Assembly (NCBI RefSeq): GCF_003352185.1
Contig: NZ_CP029608.1
Location: 2,480,001-2,544,000 of the forward strand
Source of the DNA: Pseudomonas kribbensis
GTDB taxonomy: Bacteria > Pseudomonadota > Gammaproteobacteria > Pseudomonadales > Pseudomonadaceae
DNA length: 64,000 bases
Direction: 5' to 3'
The notes beneath the pieces are model-generated. The model ran no database searches and was not told where the DNA came from. It was given only the letters and a program-made list of their open reading frames with translations. Made by a program: the position numbers and the translations under genes. Shown here piece after piece: positions 29,174 through 40,568 of the stretch; within the stretch, counting starts at the first letter, position 1, and every line of letters begins with the position of its first letter.

Positions 29174-30523
29174 ATGGATGACACGACGCTGGATCAACTG
29201 GAGGCGGCATTAAGCGCCTCGCCGGGGAACGTCGCGCTGATCACGTTGTTGCTCAAGGCGTGCCTGGAGCGCGGTGAAGTCGAGCGCGGGCTCAAGCTGA
29301 TTCCCGAAGAACTCGAACAACGGGCCGACTTCGCATCGCTCAAGCCGGTGGCCGCGCAACTGTATCTGGCAGCCGGGCAGGCGCAGAAAGCCTTGTCTCT
29401 GGTCACGGGCGAAGATCCCGCAGCGCAATTGCTGCGGGCGCGGGCCCTGGCGGATCTGGATCGTCTCAAGGAAGCCCAGGTCGAATACCGGGCGGCCATC
29501 AACGCCAATCCGTCGCTGGAAGACATGGCGCTGTGGCGCCGCTTGAACGTCTCCGTCACCGATTTCAGGGGCGGGGAAGGGCGCCCGAAACTGCGGGTGA
29601 TTTCCAACGACGACACTGATCAGACCGAAGTCCGGCGCCTGCTGGTTCCCGAGGACAAGACCGTCACGTTCAACGACATCGGCGGTCTGGACGATCTGAA
29701 GAAAACCATCCACAAGAAAATCATCCTGCCGTACCAGAAACCCGGGCTCTTCGAGCGTTTTCGCAAGCGTGTCGGCGGTGGTGTGCTGTTGTATGGCCCG
29801 CCAGGTTGCGGCAAGACCTTGCTGGCCCGGGCCACGGCCGGGGAGTGCAAGGCCAAGTTTTTCAACGTGGCGATTTCCGATGTGCTGGACATGTACATCG
29901 GCGAGTCCGAGCGCAAGCTCCACGCCCTGTTCGAGCAGGCGCGGGCCCAGGCGCCGGCGGTAATGTTCTTCGATGAAGTCGAGGCGCTGGGTGGCAAACG
30001 CTCCAATACCCGTGAATCGACCTCGTCGAAACTGGTCAGCACGTTCCTCTCGGAAATGGACGGTTTTGCCAAAAACAACCATGGCGTGCTGATCCTGGCC
30101 GCGACCAACGTGCCGTGGTCGGTGGATTCGGCGTTCCGCCGGCCCGGCCGGTTCGACCGGGTGCTGTTCGTGCCGCCACCGGATCGCGCGGCCCGGGAAA
30201 ACATGCTGCAACTGATGGTCAAGGGCCGTCCGCTTGCAGCGGATATCGACTTCGCATTCCTGGCCAAACACACCTCGGGGTTCTCCGGGGCCGATCTCGG
30301 CGAACTGGTGGATACCGCCGCCGATGAAGCCATCGAAGAGTCGATCAGTGAGGGCGCTGAACAGCCGATCTGTGACCGCCATTTCAAGCAGGCCTTGAAA
30401 GATGTGCGCGCGACAACGCTGGAATGGCTGACCACGGCGCGCAATTACGCGCGCTACGCCAACGAAGGCAATCAGTACGACGAAGTGCTGGCTTTTCTCG
30501 ACAAGCATGGCAAGGGGCGCTGA
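29174..30523 (+). CDS. AAA+ ATPase with N-terminal TPR-like region
   Basis: In this 449-aa protein, residues about 1-120 form helical TPR-like repeats (LYLAAGQAQKALSLVTG and RALADLDRLKEAQVEYRAA). A classic Cdc48/SpoVK-type AAA+ domain follows (about 155-400), with Walker A GPPGCGKT, Walker B VMFFDEVEALGG, sensor ILAATNVPWSVD and arginine fingers in RRPGRFDRV. It probably remodels or unfolds protein partners. ATG 29174 has AAGGA 6 nt upstream. The next two genes (membrane protein, TPR-membrane protein) each overlap by one base, so the three look like one functional unit. Confidence 0.88.
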   Translation: MDDTTLDQLEAALSASPGNVALITLLLKACLERGEVERGLKLIPEELEQRADFASLKPVAAQLYLAAGQAQKALSLVTGEDPAAQLLRARALADLDRLKEAQVEYRAAINANPSLEDMALWRRLNVSVTDFRGGEGRPKLRVISNDDTDQTEVRRLLVPEDKTVTFNDIGGLDDLKKTIHKKIILPYQKPGLFERFRKRVGGGVLLYGPPGCGKTLLARATAGECKAKFFNVAISDVLDMYIGESERKLHALFEQARAQAPAVMFFDEVEALGGKRSNTRESTSSKLVSTFLSEMDGFAKNNHGVLILAATNVPWSVDSAFRRPGRFDRVLFVPPPDRAARENMLQLMVKGRPLAADIDFAFLAKHTSGFSGADLGELVDTAADEAIEESISEGAEQPICDRHFKQALKDVRATTLEWLTTARNYARYANEGNQYDEVLAFLDKHGKGR

Positions 30524-31008
30524 TGGGAACCAAGAGTGTGTACCGGATCGAGGACGAACCCCGTCCGGGTGGCCTCGCCAGGTTTGCCGTGGCGCCGTTC
30601 TGGCCGCTGCTGGCCCTGATGATGGGCGGCCTGTGGCTGGGACTGCCGTGGTTTGTGCTGAATTCGATTGCGGTGGGCAGCCCGACGCGGGTCCGTGAAT
30701 GGATCTGGGTCGGCGTCGGTACGGTCGGCAGCGTGATCATCGGCCTGTTGCTGATCAGCCTGCTGAACAATGGCTACCTGACGACCCAGGCCGAGATTCA
30801 ATACGCGCTGCTGGTCCTGGTGGTGTGGAAACTCACCATCGGTTACGTGCTGTATACCCTGCAGAACTCCACCATCGAGCTGTATCAGTACTACGGCGGC
30901 GAGCTAAACCGCTTTGCACCGCTGGTCGCCCTCGGCGGCGCCTTTGTGCTCAAGGGAGTGGTGGTCAAACTGGTGCCTGCAACCCTTTGGTATCTGGTGG
31001 TGAGCTGA
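30523..31008 (+). CDS. Uncharacterised inner-membrane protein of the AAA+/TPR cassette
   Basis: This 161-aa protein has four predicted hydrophobic segments (about 27-50, 62-84, 90-111 and 130-155). It contains no enzyme motif that I recognise. Its ATG shares one base with the stop of the AAA+ gene, and its own stop shares one base with the start of the TPR gene. This strict coupling suggests roughly equal production and a complex at the inner membrane. Confidence 0.78.
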   Translation: MGTKSVYRIEDEPRPGGLARFAVAPFWPLLALMMGGLWLGLPWFVLNSIAVGSPTRVREWIWVGVGTVGSVIIGLLLISLLNNGYLTTQAEIQYALLVLVVWKLTIGYVLYTLQNSTIELYQYYGGELNRFAPLVALGGAFVLKGVVVKLVPATLWYLVVS

Positions 31009-31931
31009 TGAATACGTCCCAACTGTTGGAACTGGCTTACCAGCGTCTGCACGCCCATCACTATGACGGCGCCGTCGACAGCCTGCGGCAATTGCTCGCC
31101 GACGACCCCGAATGTGCGGAAGCGCACGCGTTGCTGGCGCTGTGCCTGATCAGCCTGCGGCGACTGCATGCGGCGCGGCATGAAGCCTCGATGGCGCTGG
31201 CACTGGATGCTTTGCTGCCGCTGGCGCATTACGCTGCCGCAATGGCCGACATGGGTGCCCGGCGGTTCAAGAGCGCCGAACAGCACCTGTTGCAACTGCT
31301 CGAACTGGAGCCGGACGAGCCGAGTTATTACCGCAGCCTCGCTGATCTGTTCCAGCTCACCGGGCGTCTGAGCCAGAGCCAGGCGCTGCTGGAAAAGGCC
31401 CTGGAACTCGACCCGGATGGCGCAGCCAATCTGGTGGCCATGGCCGAATACCACAAGGCCTGCGGTCACTGGGAACAGGCCGAAGGTTTTGCCCGACAGG
31501 CGTTGCAGGCCGATCCCGGGCATGCAGCGGCGGTGATCGTGCTGGGTCACTTGCTGTTGCGCCAGGGCAATATCAACGGCGCGCGCGAACACGCGATCTG
31601 GGCCCTGCAGGAAAACGCCAACAACGTCGCGGCGCTGGGCCTGTTGACTGCCGTAAAAGCGCGCAGCAACCCGTTCATGGGGCTGTGGTGGCGCTTCAAC
31701 AGCTGGATGACCGAGCGCAGCAACACCCGGGCCATTGTTCTGTTACTGGCCATGTTCGTGGTCTACCGGGTTACGGTCATCACCGTCACGGCACAGGGTT
31801 ATCCCGCTGCCGCCGAGGTCATCGACTGGGTCTGGCTGGGCTTTGCCCTCTATACCTTCACTGCGCCGCAGATCTTCCGGCGGGCGCTGGAGAAGGAACT
31901 GACTCAGGTAAAACTTTCAAGGGAGTTCTAG
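31008..31931 (+). CDS. TPR protein with C-terminal membrane helices
   Basis: This 307-aa protein has at least six TPR-like units across residues 1-220 (for example SQALLEKALELDPDGAANLV and QAEGFARQALQADPGHAAAV). Two hydrophobic helices near 240-290 (AIVLLLAMFVVYRVTVITV and VIDWVWLGFALYTFTAPQIF) should anchor the C-terminus in the membrane. The TPR region could recruit clients or scaffold the AAA+ partner. It is translationally coupled to the preceding membrane protein and followed by two GC-rich hairpins. Confidence 0.82.
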   Translation: MNTSQLLELAYQRLHAHHYDGAVDSLRQLLADDPECAEAHALLALCLISLRRLHAARHEASMALALDALLPLAHYAAAMADMGARRFKSAEQHLLQLLELEPDEPSYYRSLADLFQLTGRLSQSQALLEKALELDPDGAANLVAMAEYHKACGHWEQAEGFARQALQADPGHAAAVIVLGHLLLRQGNINGAREHAIWALQENANNVAALGLLTAVKARSNPFMGLWWRFNSWMTERSNTRAIVLLLAMFVVYRVTVITVTAQGYPAAAEVIDWVWLGFALYTFTAPQIFRRALEKELTQVKLSREF

Positions 31932-31934
31932 GAC

Positions 31935-31996
31935 GACGGGCGTGACGCCCGTCGATCCGCTCGCCCATCTGATGCCCGGCAGTGTGCCGGGGCATC
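31935..31996 (+). other. Two tandem GC-rich hairpins without T-tracts
   Basis: The first is GACGGGCG-TGA-CGCCCGTC (31935-31953). The second pairs GATGCCCGGCA (31971-31981) with TGCCGGGGCATC (31985-31996), with one bulged base. They lie between the TPR gene and the YeaC-like gene and could mark a Rho-dependent end or protect the upstream mRNA. Confidence 0.5.
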
Positions 31997-32037
31997 GGCA
32001 CCGTTAAACTAGCGACATTTTCTGGAGAGTGTTCAAC

Positions 32038-32298
32038 ATGTCGTCTTTTTCCGAACTGATCAAAAACATTACCCCCGACATCTACCAGAGCCTGAAACTG
32101 GCTGTGGAAATCGGCAAATGGTCCGACGGTGGCAAGCTCACCGCCGAACAGCGCGAGCTGTCGCTGCAGGCGATGATCGCCTGGGAAATCCAGAACCTGC
32201 CCGAAGAAGAGCGCACCGGTTACATGGGCCCGCAGGAGTGTGCGTCGAAGTCGATCGAAGTGCCGAACATCCTGTTCAAATCGGACGCCATCCATTGA
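32038..32298 (+). CDS. DUF1315 (YeaC-like) protein
   Basis: This 86-aa soluble protein has SSFSELIKNITPDIYQSLKL, then QRELSLQAMIAWEIQNLPEEE and TGYMGPQEC, the pattern of the YeaC/DUF1315 family. GGAG lies about 9 nt before the ATG. Its stop overlaps the TTG start of the DUF2797 gene. The function is unknown. Confidence 0.87.
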   Translation: MSSFSELIKNITPDIYQSLKLAVEIGKWSDGGKLTAEQRELSLQAMIAWEIQNLPEEERTGYMGPQECASKSIEVPNILFKSDAIH

Positions 32299-33125
32299 TC
32301 GAGATTGGCCGCGGTGCAATCAGCAAAATGTCGGCGCGCCTGGACGGGCCGAACGTGCAATACGCGTTTCGTCTGGATGACGTCGAGGTACCGGTCAACC
32401 CGTTGATCGGCACCACGGTGCGTCTGGAATACCTGGGGGCGATTCACTGCACCCATTGCGGACGCAAGACCAAGACCAGTTTCAGTCAGGGTTACTGCTA
32501 CCCGTGCATGACCAAACTGGCCCAGTGCGACGTGTGCATCATGAGCCCGGAGCGCTGCCACTTCGACGCCGGCACCTGTCGGGAACCGGAGTGGGGCGAG
32601 AAGTTCTGCATGACCGACCACGTCGTCTATCTCGCCAATTCGTCGGGGATCAAGGTCGGCATCACTCGCGCGACTCAACTGCCGACCCGCTGGCTTGACC
32701 AGGGCGCCAGTCAGGCGCTGCCGATCATGCGCGTCGCCACGCGCCAGCAGTCCGGATTCGTCGAAGACCTGTTTCGCAGTCAGGTGGCGGACAAGACCAA
32801 CTGGCGCGCGCTGCTCAAGGGCGATGCGGCGGCGGTGGATCTGGCACAGGTGCGCGATCAGCTGTTCGACAGCTGCGCCGAAGGCCTGCAAGGCTTGCAG
32901 GAACGTTTCGGCCTGCAGGCGATTCAACCGGTCACCGATGTCGAGCCGCTGGAAATCCGTTACCCGGTCGAGCAGTACCCGGCCAAGATCGTCAGCTTCA
33001 ACCTGGACAAGAACCCGATTGCCGAAGGCACGCTGCTGGGGATCAAGGGCCAGTACCTGATCTTCGACACCGGCGTGATCAACATTCGCAAGTACACGGC
33101 TTATCAGCTCGCCGTGCATCAATAA
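32295..33125 (+). CDS. DUF2797 family zinc-ribbon-like protein
   Basis: This 276-aa protein has a cysteine-rich N-terminal half: CTHCGRKT, then CYPCMTKLAQCDVC, CHFDAGTC and KFC, enough for one or two structural zinc sites. A GIY-YIG-like segment (HVVYLANSSGIKVGITR) follows at about residues 113-130. I place the start at TTG 32295, which overlaps the preceding stop as TTGA and gives MIEIGRGAISKM. ATG 32328 is the alternative. It lies in an apparent operon with the YeaC-like gene and pepN. Confidence 0.83.
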   Translation: MIEIGRGAISKMSARLDGPNVQYAFRLDDVEVPVNPLIGTTVRLEYLGAIHCTHCGRKTKTSFSQGYCYPCMTKLAQCDVCIMSPERCHFDAGTCREPEWGEKFCMTDHVVYLANSSGIKVGITRATQLPTRWLDQGASQALPIMRVATRQQSGFVEDLFRSQVADKTNWRALLKGDAAAVDLAQVRDQLFDSCAEGLQGLQERFGLQAIQPVTDVEPLEIRYPVEQYPAKIVSFNLDKNPIAEGTLLGIKGQYLIFDTGVINIRKYTAYQLAVHQ

Positions 33126-33135
33126 GGACTTCAGC

Positions 33136-35793
33136 ATGCGCACCGAACAACCGAAGATGATTTACCTGAAGGACTATCAGGCGCCCGAGTACCTGATCGA
33201 TGAAACACACCTGACCTTCGAGTTGTTCGAGGACCACAGTCTGGTCCACGCGCAACTGGTGATGCGCCGCAACCCGGCCCGTGGCCCGGGCCTGCCGCCG
33301 CTGGTGCTCGATGGCCAGCAGCTGGAACTGCTCTCGGTGACCCTGGCCGACCAGGAACTGAGCGCCGCCGACTACCAGTTGACCGAGAATCACCTGACCC
33401 TGCAGCCGAAGAGCGAAACCTTCACGGTCGACACCAGCGTCAAGATCCATCCGGAAACCAACACCGCGCTGGAAGGCCTGTACAAGTCCGGCACGATGTT
33501 CTGCACCCAGTGCGAGGCCGAAGGCTTCCGCAAGATCACCTATTACCTCGACCGTCCGGACGTGATGAGCAAGTTCACCACCACTGTGGTCGCCGAGCAG
33601 CACAGCTATCCGGTGCTGCTGTCCAACGGCAACCCGATCGCCAGCGGCCCCGGCGAAGACGGCCGGCACTGGGCGACCTGGGAAGACCCGTTCATGAAGC
33701 CGGCGTACCTGTTCGCGCTGGTGGCCGGTGACTTGTGGTGCGTTGAAGACTCTTTCACCACCATGACCAACCGCAACGTGGCGCTGCGCATTTATGTCGA
33801 GCCGGAAAACATCGACAAGTGCCAGCACGCCATGAACAGCCTGAAGAAGTCGATGCGCTGGGACGAAGAGGTCTACGGTCGCGAGTACGATCTGGACATC
33901 TTCATGATCGTCGCGGTGAACGACTTCAACATGGGCGCGATGGAGAACAAGGGCCTCAACATCTTCAACTCCAGCGCCGTGCTGGCCCGTGCCGAAACCG
34001 CCACCGACGCTGCGCACCAGCGGGTCGAGGCGATCGTCGCCCACGAATACTTCCACAACTGGTCGGGCAACCGCGTGACCTGCCGCGACTGGTTCCAGCT
34101 GTCGCTGAAAGAAGGCTTCACCGTATTCCGTGATGCCGGTTTCTCCTCCGACATGAACTCGGCCACGGTCAAGCGCATTCAGGACGTGGCGTACCTGCGT
34201 ACCCACCAGTTCGCCGAAGATGCAGGTCCCATGGCCCACGCCGTACGCCCGGACAGCTTCATCGAGATTTCCAACTTCTACACCCTGACCGTCTATGAAA
34301 AGGGTTCGGAAGTGGTCGGCATGATCCACACCCTGCTGGGCGCCGAAGGCTTCCGCAAGGGCAGCGACCTGTACTTCGAACGACATGACGGCCAGGCCGT
34401 GACCTGCGATGACTTCATCAAGGCCATGGAAGATGCCAACGGCGTCGACCTGACTCAGTTCAAGCGCTGGTACAGCCAGGCCGGCACACCGCGACTGGCG
34501 GTGAGCGAGTCTTACGACGCCGCCGCGAAAACCTACAGCCTGACCTTCCGTCAGAGCTGCCCGGAAACCCCGGACAAGGTTGAAAAGCTGCCGTTCGTGA
34601 TCCCGGTGGAACTGGGCCTGCTCGACAGCCAAGGCAACGAGATTGCCCTGCGTCTGGCCGGCGAAGCCGCTGCACAAGGCACTACCCGAGTGATTTCGGT
34701 GACCGAGGCCGAGCAGACCTTTACCTTCGTCGACATCGCCGAACAACCGCTGCCGTCCTTGCTGCGTGGTTTCTCGGCACCGGTGAAACTGAGCTTCCCG
34801 TACAACCGCGATCAACTGATGTTCCTGATGCAGCATGACAGCGACGGATTCAATCGCTGGGATGCCGGCCAGCAACTGTCGGTGCAGGTGTTGCAGGAAC
34901 TGATCGGCCAGCAGCAGAAGGGCGAAAGCCTGGTGCTCGACCCACGTCTGATTTCCGCCCTGCGTACCGTGCTGGCTGACCAGACGCTGGATCAGGCGAT
35001 GGTTGCGGAAATGCTCTCGCTGCCGAGCGAAGCCTACCTGACCGAAATCAGCGAAACCGCCGACGTGGACGCGATCCACACCGCTCGCGAATTCGCCCGT
35101 CAGCAACTGGCGGACAACCTGTTCGAGGCCCTGTGGCAGCGTTATCAGGCCAACCGCGAACTGTCGAAAAAGACCCCGTACGTGGCCGAAGCCGAGCATT
35201 TCGCCCGTCGCGCGTTGCAGAACATTGCGCTGTCGTACCTGATGCTGAGCGGCAAGCCTGAAGTGCTGGCGGCAACGCTCGAGCAGTTCGACGCCTGTGA
35301 CAACATGACCGAGCGCCTCACCGCGCTGGCGGTGCTGGTCAACTCGCCGTTCGACGCCGAGAAGGCCAAGGCCCTGGCCAGTTTCGCCGAGCACTTCAAG
35401 GACAATCCGCTGGTCATGGATCAGTGGTTCAGCGTGCAGGCCGGCAGCACTTTGCCCGGCGGTCTGGCGCGCGTGAAAGCGCTGATGCAGCACCCGGCGT
35501 TCAACATCAAGAACCCGAACAAGGTGCGTGCGCTGGTCGGCGCTTTCGCCGGGCAGAACCTGATCAACTTCCACGCGGCGGATGGTTCGGGTTATCGCTT
35601 CCTCGCGGATCTGGTGATCGAGCTGAACGGCTTCAACCCGCAGATCGCTTCGCGCCAATTGGCGCCGCTGACGCGCTGGCGCAAGTATGACAGCGCTCGT
35701 CAGGCGTTGATGAAGGCAGAGCTGGAGCGGATTCTGGCATCCGGTCAGCTGTCCAGTGATGTGTATGAAGTGGTCAGCAAAAGCCTTGCCTGA
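33136..35793 (+). CDS. pepN: Aminopeptidase N (M1 family)
   Basis: This 885-aa cytoplasmic zinc aminopeptidase has the substrate-binding GAMEN in FNMGAMENKGLNIFN (about residue 263). The zinc site HEYFHNWSGNR is near residue 299, with the downstream Glu in LKEGFTVFRD. The length matches the family. It releases N-terminal residues from peptides. The gene starts 10 bp after the DUF2797 stop and ends at a shared bidirectional terminator facing katG. Confidence 0.97.
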   Translation: MRTEQPKMIYLKDYQAPEYLIDETHLTFELFEDHSLVHAQLVMRRNPARGPGLPPLVLDGQQLELLSVTLADQELSAADYQLTENHLTLQPKSETFTVDTSVKIHPETNTALEGLYKSGTMFCTQCEAEGFRKITYYLDRPDVMSKFTTTVVAEQHSYPVLLSNGNPIASGPGEDGRHWATWEDPFMKPAYLFALVAGDLWCVEDSFTTMTNRNVALRIYVEPENIDKCQHAMNSLKKSMRWDEEVYGREYDLDIFMIVAVNDFNMGAMENKGLNIFNSSAVLARAETATDAAHQRVEAIVAHEYFHNWSGNRVTCRDWFQLSLKEGFTVFRDAGFSSDMNSATVKRIQDVAYLRTHQFAEDAGPMAHAVRPDSFIEISNFYTLTVYEKGSEVVGMIHTLLGAEGFRKGSDLYFERHDGQAVTCDDFIKAMEDANGVDLTQFKRWYSQAGTPRLAVSESYDAAAKTYSLTFRQSCPETPDKVEKLPFVIPVELGLLDSQGNEIALRLAGEAAAQGTTRVISVTEAEQTFTFVDIAEQPLPSLLRGFSAPVKLSFPYNRDQLMFLMQHDSDGFNRWDAGQQLSVQVLQELIGQQQKGESLVLDPRLISALRTVLADQTLDQAMVAEMLSLPSEAYLTEISETADVDAIHTAREFARQQLADNLFEALWQRYQANRELSKKTPYVAEAEHFARRALQNIALSYLMLSGKPEVLAATLEQFDACDNMTERLTALAVLVNSPFDAEKAKALASFAEHFKDNPLVMDQWFSVQAGSTLPGGLARVKALMQHPAFNIKNPNKVRALVGAFAGQNLINFHAADGSGYRFLADLVIELNGFNPQIASRQLAPLTRWRKYDSARQALMKAELERILASGQLSSDVYEVVSKSLA

Positions 35794-35811
35794 AGCTGTT
35801 TCAGGGCAATA

Positions 35812-35840
35812 AAAAACGCCGCTCGATGAGCGGCGTTTTT
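35812..35840. terminator. Bidirectional terminator between pepN and katG
   Basis: A 13-bp perfect stem AAAAACGCCGCTC / GAGCGGCGTTTTT (35812-35824, 35828-35840) has a 3-nt loop and T-tracts on both strands. Confidence 0.92.
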
Positions 35841-35856
35841 GTGGGTGGATGAAAAA

Positions 35857-38211
<2,355 letters not shown>

Positions 38212-38214
38212 CTA

Positions 38215-38251
38215 ATAGGCCGACTATTGGTGGCTGATAGGCAAAGTCTTT
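38215..38251 (-). promoter_or_regulatory. katG: Possible OxyR-binding region upstream of katG
   Basis: Two ATAG elements (38215 and 38237) are exactly 22 bp apart, and CTTT at 38248 sits where the fourth OxyR quarter-site (CTAT) is expected. The second quarter-site is poor. The region is about 85-120 bp upstream of the katG start. Confidence 0.35.
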
Positions 38252-38384
38252 TACCGCTGTCTGTTCAGGATTTTTTCGGAGAAACGCGGGGCGTGCGTGC
38301 GCAATCGGCGATACCGCGTGCTGAAAGACGCGTCCTTGAGCGGTTGTTGTAAACATCGGGCAAGAATCATGATGGCCATTGGAA

Positions 38385-38401
38385 ATGTTATTGTATAACA
38401 T
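38385..38401 (+). promoter_or_regulatory. Zur-type operator of the TonB receptor gene
   Basis: A perfect 17-bp palindrome ATGTTAT-TGT-ATAACAT lies about 90 bp upstream of the receptor start. It matches the gammaproteobacterial Zur-box form (GTTATAnTATAAC-like). Zinc-bound Zur would repress the receptor gene. Confidence 0.72.
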
Positions 38402-38489
38402 AAAAATGATTTCATCTGATCGATGTTACTGACATGTCCGTGTGGCAGCGGCATCGGTCCCTTCCTTTCTGCCTTACGGAATACTAGAA

Positions 38490-40520
38490 ATGTCTGCCCG
38501 TTTTCCCTCCTTCCCGCCAAGCCTGCTGGCCTCTGCGCTGCTGATCGCATCCCCCGCGTTCGCTGCCGAACCCCTTGAACTGCAACCGCAAGTCATCACC
38601 GGCAATCCACTGGGCAGCCAGACCCTGGCTTCGCCCTCGACCGTGTTGAGCGGTGATGACCTGACGCTGCAGCAGAAGGGCAGCCTCGGCGAAACTCTGA
38701 ACAAGCAGCCGGGCGTGTCGTCGTCCTACTTCGGGCCGGGTGCCAGTCGCCCGATCATTCGCGGACAGGATGGCGATCGCATCCGCATCCTGCGCAACGG
38801 CGTCGGCGCGCTGGACGCCTCGTCGCTGTCCTATGACCACGCGGTGCCGCTGGATCCGATCAACGTTGACCGCATCGAAATCGTCCGTGGCCCGGCCGCG
38901 TTGCTCTACGGCGGCAGTGCCATCGGCGGGGTGGTCAACACTTTCGACAACCGCATCCCGACCGAATCCATTGACGGCATCCACGGTGCCGGCGAGCTGC
39001 GCTATGGCGGCGCCGACACCACCCGCAGCAGCGCGGGCAAACTCGAGGCCGGCAACGGTCAGTTCGCTCTGCACCTGGACGCCAGCGCCCGCGAGTTCAA
39101 TGACCTGAAAATCCCCGGCTACGCCAAAAGCAGCCGCGAACGGGCGGGGGATGATGGCGATTCCAGCAAGCATCGCCTGGCCAACAGCGACGGTCGTCAG
39201 GACGGCGGCGCGGTGGGCGGTTCGTACACCTGGGATGACGGTTACGCGGGGCTGTCGTACAGCAACTACGACTCCAATTACGGCTCGCCGGCCGAAGACG
39301 ACGTGCGGATTCGCATGCAGCAGGAGCACTACGCGTTCGCCTCGGAAATCCGCAACCTCCAAGGGCCGTTCAGCTCGGTCAAGTTCGACGCCGGTTACAC
39401 CGATTACCAGCACCGCGAAATCGAGGACGGCGAGGTCGGCACCACATTCAAGAACAAGGGTTACGAAGCGCGGGTTGAAGCCCGGCACCAGCCGTTGGGG
39501 CCATTCAACGGGGTGATTGGCGCGCAGGTCAGTCGCAATGAATTCTCGGCGCTGGGCGAAGAAGCCTTCGTGCCGCACACCGATACCAACGCCGGTGCAC
39601 TGTTCATTCTGGAAGAGCTGCAAGCCACGGATCGCCTGCTGTTCACCCTCGGCGGACGCCTGGAACACACCACGGTCGACCCGGACGCCAAAGGCAACGA
39701 GCGTTTCGCCAACGCAGATCGCTCCAGCAGTTTCACCGCCGGCAGTCTGTCGTCCGGCGCGGTCTACACGCTGACGCCGGTCTGGTCGGTCGCCGCAACG
39801 CTGGGCTACACCGAGCGGGCACCGACGTTCTACGAGCTGTACGCCAACGGCGCCCACGTCGCCACCGGCACTTTCGAAGTCGGGGATGCGGGTCTGTCGA
39901 AAGAGAAAGCCGTCTCCAGCGATCTGGCCCTGCGTTTTGACAATGGCACGCACAAGGGCAGCGTCGGCGTGTTCTACAGCCACTTCTCCAATTACATTGG
40001 TCTGCTCGGCACCGGGCGCACGCTTAATGATGAAGGCGAAGAAGATGCCGCCGGCATTCCCGAATACGCCTATTCCGGTGTCCGCGCACGCTTCAGCGGC
40101 ATCGAAGCCCAGGATCGCTGGCAGCTCGGCGAGAGCGCCTACGGCAAGTTCGCGCTGGAGTTGTCGGGCGACTACACCCGGGCCAAGAACCTCGACAACG
40201 GCCAGGATCTGCCACGCATCGCACCGTTGCGCTTGAATACCGGTTTGTTGTGGGAGCTGGATCGCTGGCAGGCACGGATCGATGTGGAGCACGCCAGCTC
40301 CCAGCATCGGGTGCCGGACAATGAAAGCAGCACCGATGGTTACACCACGCTGGGTGCGAATGTGGGGTATCACTTCGACGTTGGCCAGAGCAAATGGCTG
40401 GCCTTCGTCAATGCCGAGAACCTGACCAACCAGACCGTGCGCTACGCCAGCTCGATCCTGCGCGACATTGCGCCGGCAGAAGGGCGAAGCATTCAGGTGG
40501 GGTTGCGCACTACCTTCTGA
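38490..40520 (+). CDS. znuD: TonB-dependent outer-membrane receptor, ZnuD-like (probable zinc uptake)
   Basis: This 676-aa receptor has a Sec signal (ends SPAFAAEP), a plug domain (about 40-165: STVLSGDDL, KQPGVSSSYFGPGASRPIIRG in that region, VDRIEIVRGPAALLYGG) and a 22-strand barrel ending in a C-terminal Phe (VGLRTTF). The plug wording and overall length fit the ZnuD group, which imports zinc. The Zur-type palindrome upstream supports this. I chose ATG 38490 over GTG 38442 because only it places the signal peptide at the N-terminus. The extracellular His-rich loop of neisserial ZnuD is not obvious. Confidence 0.85.
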   Translation: MSARFPSFPPSLLASALLIASPAFAAEPLELQPQVITGNPLGSQTLASPSTVLSGDDLTLQQKGSLGETLNKQPGVSSSYFGPGASRPIIRGQDGDRIRILRNGVGALDASSLSYDHAVPLDPINVDRIEIVRGPAALLYGGSAIGGVVNTFDNRIPTESIDGIHGAGELRYGGADTTRSSAGKLEAGNGQFALHLDASAREFNDLKIPGYAKSSRERAGDDGDSSKHRLANSDGRQDGGAVGGSYTWDDGYAGLSYSNYDSNYGSPAEDDVRIRMQQEHYAFASEIRNLQGPFSSVKFDAGYTDYQHREIEDGEVGTTFKNKGYEARVEARHQPLGPFNGVIGAQVSRNEFSALGEEAFVPHTDTNAGALFILEELQATDRLLFTLGGRLEHTTVDPDAKGNERFANADRSSSFTAGSLSSGAVYTLTPVWSVAATLGYTERAPTFYELYANGAHVATGTFEVGDAGLSKEKAVSSDLALRFDNGTHKGSVGVFYSHFSNYIGLLGTGRTLNDEGEEDAAGIPEYAYSGVRARFSGIEAQDRWQLGESAYGKFALELSGDYTRAKNLDNGQDLPRIAPLRLNTGLLWELDRWQARIDVEHASSQHRVPDNESSTDGYTTLGANVGYHFDVGQSKWLAFVNAENLTNQTVRYASSILRDIAPAEGRSIQVGLRTTF

Positions 40521-40568
40521 TCGTCCCTGCGCCAGCGTCCCGCGAATCGCGTGACGCTGGCGTCGGCA

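Noticed and set aside
33079..35658. Long minus-strand open frame opposite pepN
   Set aside because: Pure antisense of a recognised gene with no conserved motif; the pepN frame contains every expected catalytic block.
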